NCBI GenBank assembly: GCA_002270565.1
Contig: NQMI01000119.1
Coordinates: 56,907 to 120,906, forward strand
Direction of reading: 5' to 3'
Length of the DNA: 64,000 nucleotides
Source: Stenocarpella maydis
Lineage: Eukaryota > Ascomycota > Sordariomycetes > Diaporthales > Diaporthaceae
The notes under the pieces were generated by a model. The model was given only the letters and a program-made list of their open reading frames with translations, searched no databases and was not told the DNA's origin. This document shows positions 29,997 through 41,294 of this stretch, one piece after another (the first letter of the stretch is position 1; each line of letters starts with the position of its first letter). Made by a program: the position numbers and the translations under genes.

Positions 29997-32959
29997 TCAC
30001 GTCGTCATGGTGTTGGCGGTGCCACCGACCTGACGCTTGACCTGTTCACGTGCCCAGCGGGCTGTCTCGATAGTACGAGGCTGGAAGTCACGGTTGGCCC
30101 GGGTCTCCCTGATCATCACAGAGACCCAGTCCTGGCGGAACGCCTCGACGAGCTCTCCGTTGGGGTACGCATCCGCGAGGTCGCCGATGACCCCCATGGA
30201 CGCCCGCATCAGAGCTTCGCTGCGGTTCAAGTCGTTGGCAATGACGCCCAGCAGCTGGAAGATGGAGGGGACGTGTTCTTGGAGTATTTGAGCTGTGAAA
30301 TGAGGGTCAGCCTTATGGTTTTCTGAAAGCAGAAGGGGAGAACACTCACTCTTGGAACTGGTTTTCATAGCACCAATAATGCCACCCCAAGCATCCATGA
30401 TGCCCTCCCGCAGAGAGATGACATAGTCGTACATCTCGTAGCTGCCCTCGGGACTGGCAGTAACAGTCGCTGCTTGTTGGAGGACCTGGGCCACGACAGA
30501 CAAATACTTCTCAAAGTGGCCGCCAATGGCACTTGCAATATCGCCAAAGCACTGCAGGATGGCGGGCTTGAACTGGTTGGACAGAGCCGTGGACCTCAGG
30601 TTGTTGAGCAGGTAATTCATGAAGCTGTCGCAGTACGGAGCGCTCTGCTCTCCCATGGACCGGGTGATGTCGCTCACAAGACCGATAGCCATGGAGCACA
30701 GGCTGGGCTCCTCCTGGTTGCCCAGCGCGTTGTAAAGGAAGGGGGTGAAGGCGTCCATGTACTTGACGAAGTCCTCCTCCATGGCGTTAGAAAGCGCGCT
30801 GATGGCGGCAAAAGCAGCCTCGGGCACACTGGACTTGGCGCCAGCAGAGCTCAGGATCTGGAGGAGGATCTGCATGATCCGGTCACCCTGAGGGACAATC
30901 TCCTTGTCGAGCCGCTGAATAATAGCCTGGAGCACAGAGCAGAGACTTGTCTGCATGTCCTCGAGCGTGATCTTGTCCTCGACGCTGACGACCTGGGTCT
31001 GCATGGGAATCGTGTTCTCCAGGCGCTCAAGGATGACGGTGGAGAGCTGCGCAACCGACTGAACGGAGTCTTGTGCGGCGTTCTGTACGAAGATGTTGAG
31101 GACTTCGTAAGTTGCTGTGCGGACGGTATTGTCGCAGTCCGGTCGGGCGGTGACAGTCAGGAGAGACTGGATGCTGTCGTTGAAGTGTCCTGTGAGGGCG
31201 TTGGTCTGTGTGCCAGGCTCACCGGCGAAGCGTTCGGCGAGGTTCATGAGCGCCCAGCAGCACGAAGGAGCCATCTTGGGGTTGGTCTGCAGGCCGGAGA
31301 AGAGGGACCGAATCAGGGGCTCCAGGTGCGTGGCGGGATCGATAGCCTCTGAGCACGCCTCAGTAATGCGGCCCAGAGCATAGGCTGTCGAGTCCCGGAC
31401 ATGCACGGACGAGTCGTCCATCATCTGGATGAGGATTTGCAGGGCAGACTTCACTATTGGCTCGAGCACCTTCTCGTCAGGCCCTTCCATGATGGCGCCG
31501 AAAGCAGAGACTGCAGCATCTCGGTTGTGCCAGTCGTCTGAGCGCAGGTTTCCCTCGACGAACTGGATAACGGGGGGGATGATGGTTGCCTGGACAGCCT
31601 GAGCGTAGAGCTGCAGGCACTGGTAAGCAGCCCGAGAGATGTTGTATTCGTCATCAGCTGCATCCTCGTCCTGCTTGGTGAGCAGGTTCAGCAGAACCGG
31701 CACCACCTCGTTGGTCGCGACGCGGGCGAAGTTGTAGAAAGGCCGCATTTGATCCGAGCTGTCGACCTGGGAGGGGTGTCAGTTTCTGCACCATGTCTGT
31801 GCGACTGGCTGGAGCGAGGCAGCCTACCTGTGCGTTGTCATCCTCGATTGCGATCTCCTCCTCGCAGACAGTGCTCCAGAACTCGACAGCAAGCTTGGCG
31901 ACGTCCTCGTCCTCGCTCTTCATGCCGAGAATGGTCAGACCAAACAGGGCCTTCTCCATGTAGAACCGCATCTTGTCGTAGTAGAGGGCCATGATCCGGT
32001 TAAGACAGCCAAAAGCGCCCTGCTGTATGCGGGCGTCTGAGGCCTGGGTGGCCTCGCATACTACCTGCATGATGTAATTCCGTTCGCCCTCGTGCTTAAA
32101 GTTGTTCTCGACGAACTCCAGAGAATCACCCAGCGCGGTGATAGCAGCGAGCCGGATCTCGTTGTTCGTCTCCTCCTTCCGGGCGCCCTGCACGACGGCT
32201 GTCAAGATGGCATTTGAGTGACCGACCAGAGCCGCCCGCAGATCGGCATCCTGGCTCTCGCAGATGAAGCCAATGGTTGTCAGGGAGGCTTGCTTCTGGT
32301 GTGGGTTGCCCTCGCTGACACTCCGGACCAGGGCGCCCATGAGATCCGCCCACTGGTTACGGGGCAGCTCGATGGCAGCGATGGAGGCGACGACCTGAGC
32401 AGCAGCCTGGCCGGCCTGGGAGTTGCTGGACGACAGGGTCTGGACGGCCAGATCCTTGACGCGTGTCTTTGTCTCGTCGTCGGTCTGCTGGAGCCATTTT
32501 TGTTGTAATGTTGCTTGCCTCGCGAATTCTCTGGCGGTGAATGCGTTCTTCAAGGCGATACCGGCGGCTGCTCGGATGGGACCTTCAGCGTTCTCGTCTG
32601 CCAGTGCCTGTACGAGAGTCGCGAGGTACAATGACTAAGTGAGGGGCATGCGGGTCAGCAGAGGCGGTCACCCAAGGGCGGGCAAGCAGGCAGGCACGAG
32701 GCGGGGTATGGGGCGGAATTTTTCCTTACGAAGTTGTTCTCGGCGGCCTGTGTGAGCTGTTGCTCGGCAGCATTTCGAAGGTTCGCGTCTGCGAGTTGGT
32801 CAGCAGGAGTGGTCCCTGTCGGGCGCATCGCATGGCGACGCGACAGGAGGGCTTGCACGGGAGGGGGAGAGGGCGTGCTGGACAGGCAGCGGAGGAGGAC
32901 TCACCGGGAGACAGCGAGTTCAAAAGCACCTCGTTGATCTGAGGAGCCCCTTCCGCCAT
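29997..32959 (-). CDS. KAP95: importin subunit beta-1 (karyopherin 95)
   Basis: Kap95 carries importin-alpha-bound NLS cargo through the nuclear pore and responds to Ran-GTP. The protein of 877 residues is a solenoid of HEAT repeats. The N-terminal importin-beta domain is spread over the first exons (MAEGAPQINEVLLNSLSP, DANLRNAAEQQLTQAAENN, SLYLATLVQALADEN), then AAGIALKN. Acidic and Trp-containing repeats follow (EFWSTVCEEEIAIEDDN; GNLRSDDWHNRDAAVSAFG), then PSCCWALMNLAERF. Exons: 32905-32959, 32730-32788, 31828-32634, 30350-31766 and 29997-30292. The last intron (57 nt, GTGAGT...CACAG) is a multiple of three without an in-frame stop, so it can be mistaken for coding sequence. Splicing gives the expected MKTSSKTQILQ junction. 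Length agrees with family members (about 860-880). Confidence 0.93.
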
Positions 32960-34842
32960 GGTTGCGGGTTTTCAAGAGGTTGGTAGGCGTGTAGGAGGGA
33001 TTGCAGAGAGGTGTAGAGAAGGGGTCAGTGTGGGTTGCCTTGGGGGGGGGGAGAAAAACATGAGTTTGTTGGTCGTAATAATTTGTTAGCGGCAGCGGGG
33101 AGGTTGAAGTGCGGCTCGCATCACATTCACAGGCTTGTTGTCGACGGCAGTGAATGGAGTATGCAGGCAGTGTCTAGCGCAGGGCAGACCAGAGCAGATC
33201 TAGTAAGGCGCTGGGCGTGTGCAAAGGCCAAGGTAGGCAGGTAGGTCGGCAGGTTCCTGAATCGCACTTGGGGTCGGTCTAACCCCTCCGCCTGGGGGAG
33301 CTTGCACGGTGGTGCCTTGTGGTGTGTGCGAGCGCGTGTTTGACGTACCAGATGTGATCAAACAATAAACAACCTTGGAAGATACAACGGCGAGCTGACG
33401 CCCAAACGGCCCGACGCCACGGCCTCAGACCAGGTGAGTCACGGTCTCTCCCGGCCCTGTTCACTACGCCGCAACTGTTGCAGGCCGTGTACGAGCCTTG
33501 TCGAGCCTGCTGCTTGTTGCTCTCGGGAGAGGGGGGGAGGGTACAAAGGAGTGTGGAGACGGAGTGTCCAGCAAGGACGAGCCTGTTATTCTATGTCTCG
33601 CCTGGTGCCTTGGAAGAGACGGGGGATCTCGCGTCAGAAATTCCACTCGTTGGACCTTGTTCAGTTCTAAGAGGAGCAGGTGAGTCCGGGCAGCCGCCAC
33701 GAGGCTGGATTCTTTCTCTTGGTCCAAAAGTCAGAGAGGGGGGAGGGAGGGGAGGGAGGGCTTCGGCCGGGCGAGGAATGCGGATTTGGCGGTGTTTGCG
33801 TCGGGCTGCTCTTTTCTGCGGCTGCCGGCTGCAGCCCAGCCTGCTGCAGCCCAGCCTGCTGGGTAGGTAGCCTTGGGCAAACGGCCCTTGCCCCTCCTCG
33901 TGCGTTTTTCATTCGCTCCGTCCCCCTCCAAGCAGCCAAGCGGCCCAAGCAGCCACACCTGCGGCCACCAAGCTATCTATCTTCTGCTGAAGGATGACTC
34001 CTCTCCCTCCCACTCTGCCCGACCAAGTCGCTGCTGTAGCCTGTTTGCTACCTACCTGGGTAGGTACCATGGAAGACGCCAGAACCATCCGAGGCAGTGC
34101 AATCACCCCTGGGCGATGCATCAACCAGATCCACCGTGTTGATATGACAGCAAAAGCCCCGTCTGGCAGCCCTGCCCTGCCATGCCCTCCCTGCCCAACA
34201 GCGCCTGAGATTAGGCTGACCGTAGATCGCCGGCGCACTTCTTCTGCGTTCTCTGGATATGGATTGCATCAGGAAACACCGTTTCGTACCAAGGCTAAGC
34301 CGGAACCCAGCACGACGATAGGGTGCCTGACGAATACAGGCCGCCACAGCACTACGGACGAGGCGACAGCACCTCCGGGAGCGGGCAATGCTCACTGACC
34401 ATCCATGCACATTTGTATTCTGGCTGCTTTAGGTGCTCGGCCTGATTGCTATCGTATCTTGAAATTGTCGGTGGCCAGTCCAAGCATCGGCTACACGAAA
34501 TCCAGAGTAGGTGACATCAAATGCTTTACAGATCTGGGTTTCAATCAGCATGGCCTCATCCTCGGCCCGAAATCACTGTAATAACTTTTCCTGGCCCTGG
34601 TAATCATGCATCTCGCCAACCCTTCTCCATCACTATCTCCAAGCGTCACGACACCCGCTGAGGTCCAGCCGAACAGCGACCTCCCATGCCTTCCGTGGTC
34701 GTGTCACGAGACAGATGCTCAAGACCAAACCATATGTAATATACTTCTTTTTATGCCAGCCATTCCCCATCGCCTCTCAGAAAGCGCGGCACCGTTACCT
34801 TTCTTTCCACAATGACCTCGTCCGTTTGGGCATATAGACCGT
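32960..34842. other. intergenic spacer KAP95-LEU4
   Basis: About 1.9 kb. It contains a G10 run at 33042-33051 near the KAP95 start and a duplicated 15-bp unit (CTGCAGCCCAGCCTG) at about 33831-33860. No gene-like frame is present. Confidence 0.5.
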
Positions 34843-37004
34843 TTACATCTCGTCTGCGGCAGCCTGCAGGCGGTTGATGATGTCCGTCCCATGAGCCTTA
34901 CCATTGCCCTCGATTTGTTTGTCGCTCAGGTTCCTCAGGATGGGACTGCTAGGACGGGACAAAACGAACTATAGAAGCAAGAGAGGGGTTCACGTCAGCC
35001 AGATACCAAACCCAATTCTTCACAGAACGGCATCTGAAGAACTTGAGTGCTTTCAACGGCAGGGGGCTGGGGCTGGGGCTTGGGCCGGGACCACCCTGAA
35101 GGTCACTCACCTTGCTAGCCGCGCTCAGCAGCGCCACCAGCGAGCTCTGTACGACATCCTCGTGGATTCCCACGCCCCAAACCTTGTTTTGGCTGGACCC
35201 GGCAGCCGTGCATTCTATGTAGGTAGCAGCCTTGACGTCGCGGCCCTTGCCGACGGCGTGCTCCTTGTAGTCGTTCACGTCAATGTCAACGCCGACGCTG
35301 CGCAGCGCGTCGGACAGGGACGAAAGCGGGCCGTTGCCCCTCCCGCGCAGCTTGTACTCTTTTCCGTCCACGGAGAGGACACCCTCGAACACACGGGGCA
35401 GCGACATGGTATCTGGCGTCTTGCCAGGCTCGGGCGGGGCGGGGCTGCGCGACCGGTCGGGTGAGATGCTGTAGTCCACAATCGTGAAGCGTGGGTTGTC
35501 GCGCAGGAAGTACGTCTTCTCGAACAACTCGGTGATCTCCACGGGCAGGAGTTCGCGGCTGCGCTCCTCTGCTGCCATCTGCACAACCCGGCTGAAGTCG
35601 ACCTGCAGGCCGCGGGGTAGGTCGAGGTGCAGGTGCTGCTGGATGATCCACGCGGCGCCACCCTTTCCGCTCTGGGAGTTGACACGAATGACGGCCTGGT
35701 AGTCGCGGCCGATGTCCTTGGGGTCCAGAGGCAGGTAGGGGATCTGCCAGTAGTCGTCATACGCGGCGCCAGCCTGGTCCCGGGCTTGGAAGCCCTTCTT
35801 GATGGCGTCCTGGTGGGAGCCGCTGAAGGCGCAGACGACCAGGGAGCCACCGTATGGGGCGCGAGGGTGTACTGGGATCTTGTTGCACACCTCCACCGTC
35901 CGGATGACCCCCTGCAGGTCGGAGAAATCGATATGGGGGTTGATGCCTTGGGTGTAGAGGTTCAGAGCCAGGGTCACCAGGTCCACGTTGCCAGTGCGCT
36001 CTCCATTTCCGAAGAGGCAGCCCTCCACCCTGTCTGCGCCGGCCATCTGTGCCAGCTCCGCCGCGGCGACCGCACAGCCGCGGTCATTGTGAGGATGCAG
36101 AGACACGCATACCTTCTCGCGCTCTGTGATGTTCCTGCAAAAGTACTCGATCTGGTCGGCGTAGACGTTGGGCGTGGACATCTCTACCGTCGCAGGCAGG
36201 TTGAAGATGATAGGGTTCTTTTCGGTAGGATTCCACTCGCTCTTGACTGCCTCGCACATCTTGACGGCAAATTCCAGACCAGTATCGCTAAAAGTCTCGG
36301 GGCTGAACTCGAACGCCCAGTCGGTGCCCTGTTGCGAGGGGTCGTCCTTGGTCAGCTGGCGGACCAGGCGCGTGCACTTCTTGGCCAGCTCTACGCTCTC
36401 GTCCTCGGTGAACCCGAAGACTATGCGCCGGAAGCACTCGCTCGTGGCGAGGTAGATGTGTACTATGGCCTTCTTGGCGCCCCTGAGGGACTCGACTGTC
36501 CGGCGGATGAGGTCCTCGCGGCACGGAGAGAGGACTTGCAGGTAGACATCGTCGGGTACGGCGCCGGGCGTCTCGATCAGGCGGCGGGTGAAGTCGAAGT
36601 CGGTCTGCGACGCGGAGGGAAATGACACCTCGATCTCCTTGTAACCAAGATCACAGAGCATCTTGAAGTAGTCCCACTTCTCGTCGCCGTTCTAGAGAGC
36701 CCAATACTTAGATACGACCGCCCCACTGCGAGAGCCCGGGTTCAAGAACGTACCATTGGGTCAACCAGACTTTGGTTTCCGTCCCTGAGATCCGTTGCCA
36801 GCCACCTGGGGGCCTTCTCGATAACCTTGGAGGGCCATTGTCGGTCTGGCAGGTTGACTACTGGGAAAGACCGGTACTTCTTGGAGGGATCCTTGAGCCT
36901 GCAAATGGAGAGCGTACGCGACACTGCTTAGCTAGTTGTTCGTGTTCTCAGACCGTACATGAATGCGGGGTCGGAAACTCTGTGACAAGAGCTTACATAG
37001 GCAT
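34843..37004 (-). CDS. LEU4: 2-isopropylmalate synthase
   Basis: It condenses acetyl-CoA with 2-ketoisovalerate, the first committed step of leucine synthesis. The DRE-TIM/HMGL catalytic domain shows [10 protein letters not shown] near residue 40, [13 protein letters not shown], and [17 protein letters not shown] with metal-binding histidines, then [13 protein letters not shown]. The C-terminal LeuA regulatory domain (feedback by leucine) covers roughly residues 450-600, with [19 protein letters not shown]. Exons: 36997-37004, 36754-36898, 35111-36691 and 34843-34968 (619 residues, the same as yeast Leu4). The first coding exon is 8 nt: ATG-CCT-AT, then GTAAGC. It splices to give [12 protein letters not shown], matching the family start. 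The last exon adds [10 protein letters not shown] and ends AAADEM. Confidence 0.95.
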
Positions 37005-38346
37005 GTTGAGTGAAAGCTGGGGGGTTGGTGTCTCGCTTTCTGTTCTGTTCTGTTCTGTTCTTGATCACAACCTTGACGCCAGGAGGTGTGAGGGGGGGTT
37101 ACCTTTTTTCAACTTTTTTTTTTTTGGAGGGGCTGCAGTTTGGGCCGGTCGGGGGAACGAGTGACTGGCTGGCTGGCAAATTATAAACCGAGATATATGA
37201 GACAGACGGTCCGGGTATGCAGCATCAAGAGAAATCAGCCTTTAAATAATATAGGACGCAGAGGTGGTGTCCGAGTCAACAACAACTGAGTCACCACTTC
37301 CCGCGGAGACATAGATCATCAATCGCGATGCTGCTTGCTGCAACCCCGGCCGATGTCGTCCGAATTTCTGGGGTATTTAGGCCAGTGCAACCGTACCGGC
37401 AGGGGTCCGGCCTAATTGACATCTTTGCCCTGCTTGCCGTGCTGCCCTGCAAAGCCCTGCAAAGCCCTGTGCGACTGTGCGACTGTGCGACTGTTAGACT
37501 TGCGCCGATGCGCCAGTGCGCCACCGGACCATGGTCATGGCCTGGGCGAATTCGGCCGCCCTATCATCTCATTTTCGCCTCTTTCCCTTCCTCCCCCGCA
37601 CCTGCAGACCAGGGTAACAACCCTAGGCGAGATGTTGCCGATGGTAGCACAATGCAGAATGGCAGGGCGGGGTGCGGCGCGAGCTCCATATCCACCCAAC
37701 ACCCAAGTTGAGAAACCACCATCCACCCTCTTCTGGAATAGTGGTGAATCTATAGGGCTTACACGCCCTATATCACACACATGTCGACATCCATTCCATC
37801 CATAATCCCCATGGCATCCTTCTAGTGTACAAGTCACAAAGCTTCCGAAGTTGGGCACGTACACTACGAGGAGCCCTCGACAACGCTCATCGGTCCACTT
37901 ACTACGTAGGAGCGAGCGGCTACTCGAAACAATGGCCTGGCATATTCAGCTCTCCACCTTTTCCCGCTAGAAGCCGAGCTTCGGTGCCGGCCGACCCGGT
38001 ACACAGTACTCCGCAGTGTATTCAGTTGTCTCTCCAAATCATTGTACATATTATCACCGAGTAGTACGGTTCTGCACTTCCACCAGAGGACTGGCACAAG
38101 CGATGGTGCCGTGTAGACCACAAAATAATAATATCCCGTCTGATTGCTCAACCCATCTTTCCTTTCCTTGCATGTGCGCCCCTCCGAGTTTCATAATGGA
38201 ATTTGGTGACATTACCGGGGCCATTTGCCTCGCTGGTTTCCGCCGTTCCCCAGTGCTTTTCTTGGACTCATTCTGCCTACAAACTAGCCATGGCCTCCTG
38301 ATAGCGGTATACCGGCCCCACCTCTTTAACCTCGCCGCAGCGTCGG
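37005..38346. other. intergenic spacer upstream of LEU4
   Basis: About 1.3 kb. It has a TTCTG pentamer array (37038-37061), a T12 run (about 37116-37127), two CCCTGCAAAG units and three GTGCGACT units (37445-37493). I could not identify a Leu3-type CCGGNNCCGG site, so LEU4 regulation is not evident here. Confidence 0.5.
37038..37061. repeat. TTCTG pentanucleotide repeat
   Basis: Nearly five perfect TTCTG units, immediately upstream of LEU4 (34 bp 5' of its start codon). Being so close, it is probably in the 5' UTR or core promoter. Confidence 0.9.
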
Positions 38347-41294
38347 TCAGTAACCATACATCCCTCCGCCTGTGCCGACCCACCCAGGCACGCTCGGGGC
38401 TCCGTCAATGTAGAACTGAAGCTCATTCTCGTATCCATCATTGCCAGGCATGGCCGTGCCTGGCTGACCGTAGTAGCCGGTCTGAGTTGCGGCGAGGTTG
38501 GGGTCGTAAGGCTGACCTGCACCTGCTGCCGCCATGTTCGCTCCTTGGTGCGAGTCAAATGCCTCGAGAAGCAGTCCCAGGCCGTCCGTGGCGGGCCGGT
38601 CTCCGAGCTGCTGTTGCTGCATCCCGGCCATGGCTTGTGACTGTGGTATCTGACCTTGGTTCTGGGACATTCGCATGCTTGGATCAATGTACATCATCGG
38701 GGTGGGGACCTGAGGCGGCGCCTGCATCGCAGCATTGGAGGGGGTCTCGCCCTTGCGGCTTTGTTGGCTGCTGGCATCTTGGTTGGCATTACGGTTCGTC
38801 CCAGTCCTGGATGAAGGCCGCGCGAGCGCCGCTTGCAGAGCCTCGGGTACAGGCTCACGCTGTCTTCTCGTTAGCAGGTCGAACGCATGTCGAACAGTCA
38901 AACAGGGGGGCAGCGACGTTTTCTAGAAGTTGGGTGACACGCACGCTGTCGTCCATGCTTCCCTCTATGCCGGGTATGGTACCCTTGTTATCACGGTAGA
39001 ACTTCTCCAGGTTCTCGAGCCATCGAGAAGCTAGCGGCCACACCTGAGATGCCTCCGTGAGAATCTGCATGGCTCGTTGGAGCATGATGGGTCCATCTCG
39101 GCTGATCGTGGGGTCCGGGCAGACTTGGGACATTGTTAGCGTGGCCGCACATCTAGCTTTGGGCGCCGGGGTTGATGGGACACAGACCATTTGGGTATTT
39201 GCACAGATATGTGGCCATGTGGCCGCAACTGAAAACGCAGAACAGCTGAGACTGGTTAGCTGGGTCGACCGAAGGAATTGTAACCTGGACTGGAACCACC
39301 CACAGCCATCTGCGCGCCAAGACTGTCGTCGGCCGCCCTCTCCATGAATTGCGTCTCTATCTGCTCATACAGTAGCTTGACGTTCTTGAAGAGCTCGAGC
39401 GACATGTTAGACCAGAAAGTCTGCATGTGCGCGTCCGATTGGCCAAGGTTGATCATCCTGTGTTCGTATCAGCATCGTCCAGAGCAAGAGGTACTGAGGT
39501 TGCGCAACATACTCGCTCAAATATGCCTTCCGTAGGACGATGTTACATAATCGGGTGGAGTTTGTGATGCTCAGATATGCCTGAAAGAATGGTCAGCCCA
39601 CGCTGGCACCCAGCGACTTGGGGTAGCGTACCAGGTCTTGGCCTCCAGCCTTGTAGCCCTTGAGCAGCACGGGACTCCACATATGCTCGTGGGGCAGATT
39701 GCTCTCCCAATCGTGAAGCTTCGCGACGAGCTCTGCGTACTCGCTCGTGTCTTCCCAGGGCCGGGAGCTCCTATCATACTTGACGGCCCTACGGGAGACC
39801 CGGCCCCAAAAGTAGTGCGTCTGGATCAGCGTCGCGAAGAGGGATCGCCTCGGGTCGGATATCAACTTGGGGTTGTCTACCGCCGGAGGCGTATCTTCGA
39901 GTGCTGCCCGGGAAGGTGGCTCCTGGCCTTTGGCGAAGTCCTCCTCACTGCACGGAAGGAGTGTGGTAATGTCACCAGCGGCAAGTGACACAGGGGACTC
40001 GGGACCAGAGTGCAGGTTGTCCTGGCCTGGAGCAAGACTTGTCAAATGAAATCCGCGGTGCATGCGCGGTGGTAGGACTTACTGTGAAGCATCCAGAGAG
40101 TTCGGCGCGCTGATTCGGCAGCAATAACCATCTCCTTTGATGGATTCTGCAGCGCGTAGGTGTCTTCTCGGTGCAGACGCATCAAGGCGGCCATCCTCAT
40201 GGCGATGCCCATGTTGATCTTGACTTGAGTCAGCAATGTGGGTTTCTGTGAGACTTGCGAGTTGCGTGGGCTTGACAAACGTAGCTCTTGTTCTTCATGC
40301 CACTGCCCTGCTGGGCAATACTGAGCAGATAGAAGGCCTGACACCTCTCGAGGCTTGGCACTTGGTAGAGCTCTGACAGTGCCACCGCGGTTGCCCTGTC
40401 CATGAAGGTCTCGGCAGCCTTCATGCCACCACCGTAGCGTTCTACCAGAGACGGGGTGAAGCGGGCCGATATGCTCAGGATGCTGAGCAAGAGGAAGACG
40501 CTGACGGATTTCGGGTCGGTCCGCAGGCGCTCGGGGAAGGCCTCCTTGGGGATGAAGCCCAGCTGGAAGTAGTTCCTCGTGAACTGGTTGACAGCCTCGA
40601 TGGTGTCGGGCAGCGTTGGGAGATAGTCCCACTCGTCGACGCCCTTGATGCTCTTGAGGGCCGCAGGAGAAGGGATGACGGGGGCATCGAGGATGTCACG
40701 ACGCATCTTTGCCGAGTCTCTCTTCTGGCTCTTGTCGGCCCGCATGCGCGGGTGACGATACTCGCGGTCATTGTCGGGCTGGCCACGGACGGGGAATATG
40801 CTGGTGGGAGGTCAGCCGTGACGGTCCTCGGAGAGAGATGGGCGGTAGTCGATGACGGTGATGATGGATGATCCATGATCATGATGGCGGCGGCGGCGGC
40901 GGCGGCGGCGTGAGGAGGGACGGGGGTAGGGGAGAGGGCCACTTACCAATCTGCAGCACCGAGGCCAGCCTCCCGACAGGCCACGCATGGTGGTTTGGCT
41001 TTCTCGTGCAGGCATTTACTCCTCATGCGACGACATCTACATTGGGGAGCACAGGAGCGAGGGTCAGCATAGGGACACACATACAAACACAGAGGGGGGC
41101 GGCGGCAAGGCGGGTGTGCTCGTGGCGTTGACCCACCTCCGGCATGCAATTGGGGAGCGACGCTTGATGACGGGCGCGGGCGGGTTCGCGGTTGCGGGAG
41201 CAGGCGCGGGCGCGGGCGCGTTGGTGGCGGCAGGCGATGGCAGGCTCGGGTCGGAGCCCACATTCTGGATGGGTTTCGCGTCTGTGAAATCCAT
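38347..41294 (-). CDS. Zn2Cys6 transcription factor, CTF1/FarA/FarB family
   Basis: A 756-residue zinc-cluster regulator related to cutinase transcription factor 1 and FarA/FarB, which control cutin and fatty-acid utilisation genes. The zinc cluster uses Cys51, 54, 61, 70, 73 and 83 (IACRRCRRMRSKC...CVAC...C). It is followed by IFPVRGQPDNDREYRHPRMR, a family hallmark. The fungal-specific regulatory domain contains YFQLGFIPKEAFPERLRT, VFLLLSILSISARFTP, SIAQQGSGMKNKSY-INMGIAMRMA, ESARRTLWMLHSQDNLHSGP, FCVFSCGHMATYLCKYPN and ASRWLENLEKFYRD. The tail is Gln/Met/Gly-rich and ends GGGMYGY. Ten exons: 41137-41294, 40947-41036, 40281-40800, 40083-40218, 39632-40026, 39513-39580, 39304-39457, 39188-39245, 38945-39123 and 38347-38859. 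All junctions keep frame, and several introns show GCTAAC branch points. Its targets cannot be read from this window. Confidence 0.85.

Noticed and set aside
37005..37600. Leu3-type site upstream of LEU4
   Set aside because: I searched by eye for CCGGNNCCGG and found only partial matches.
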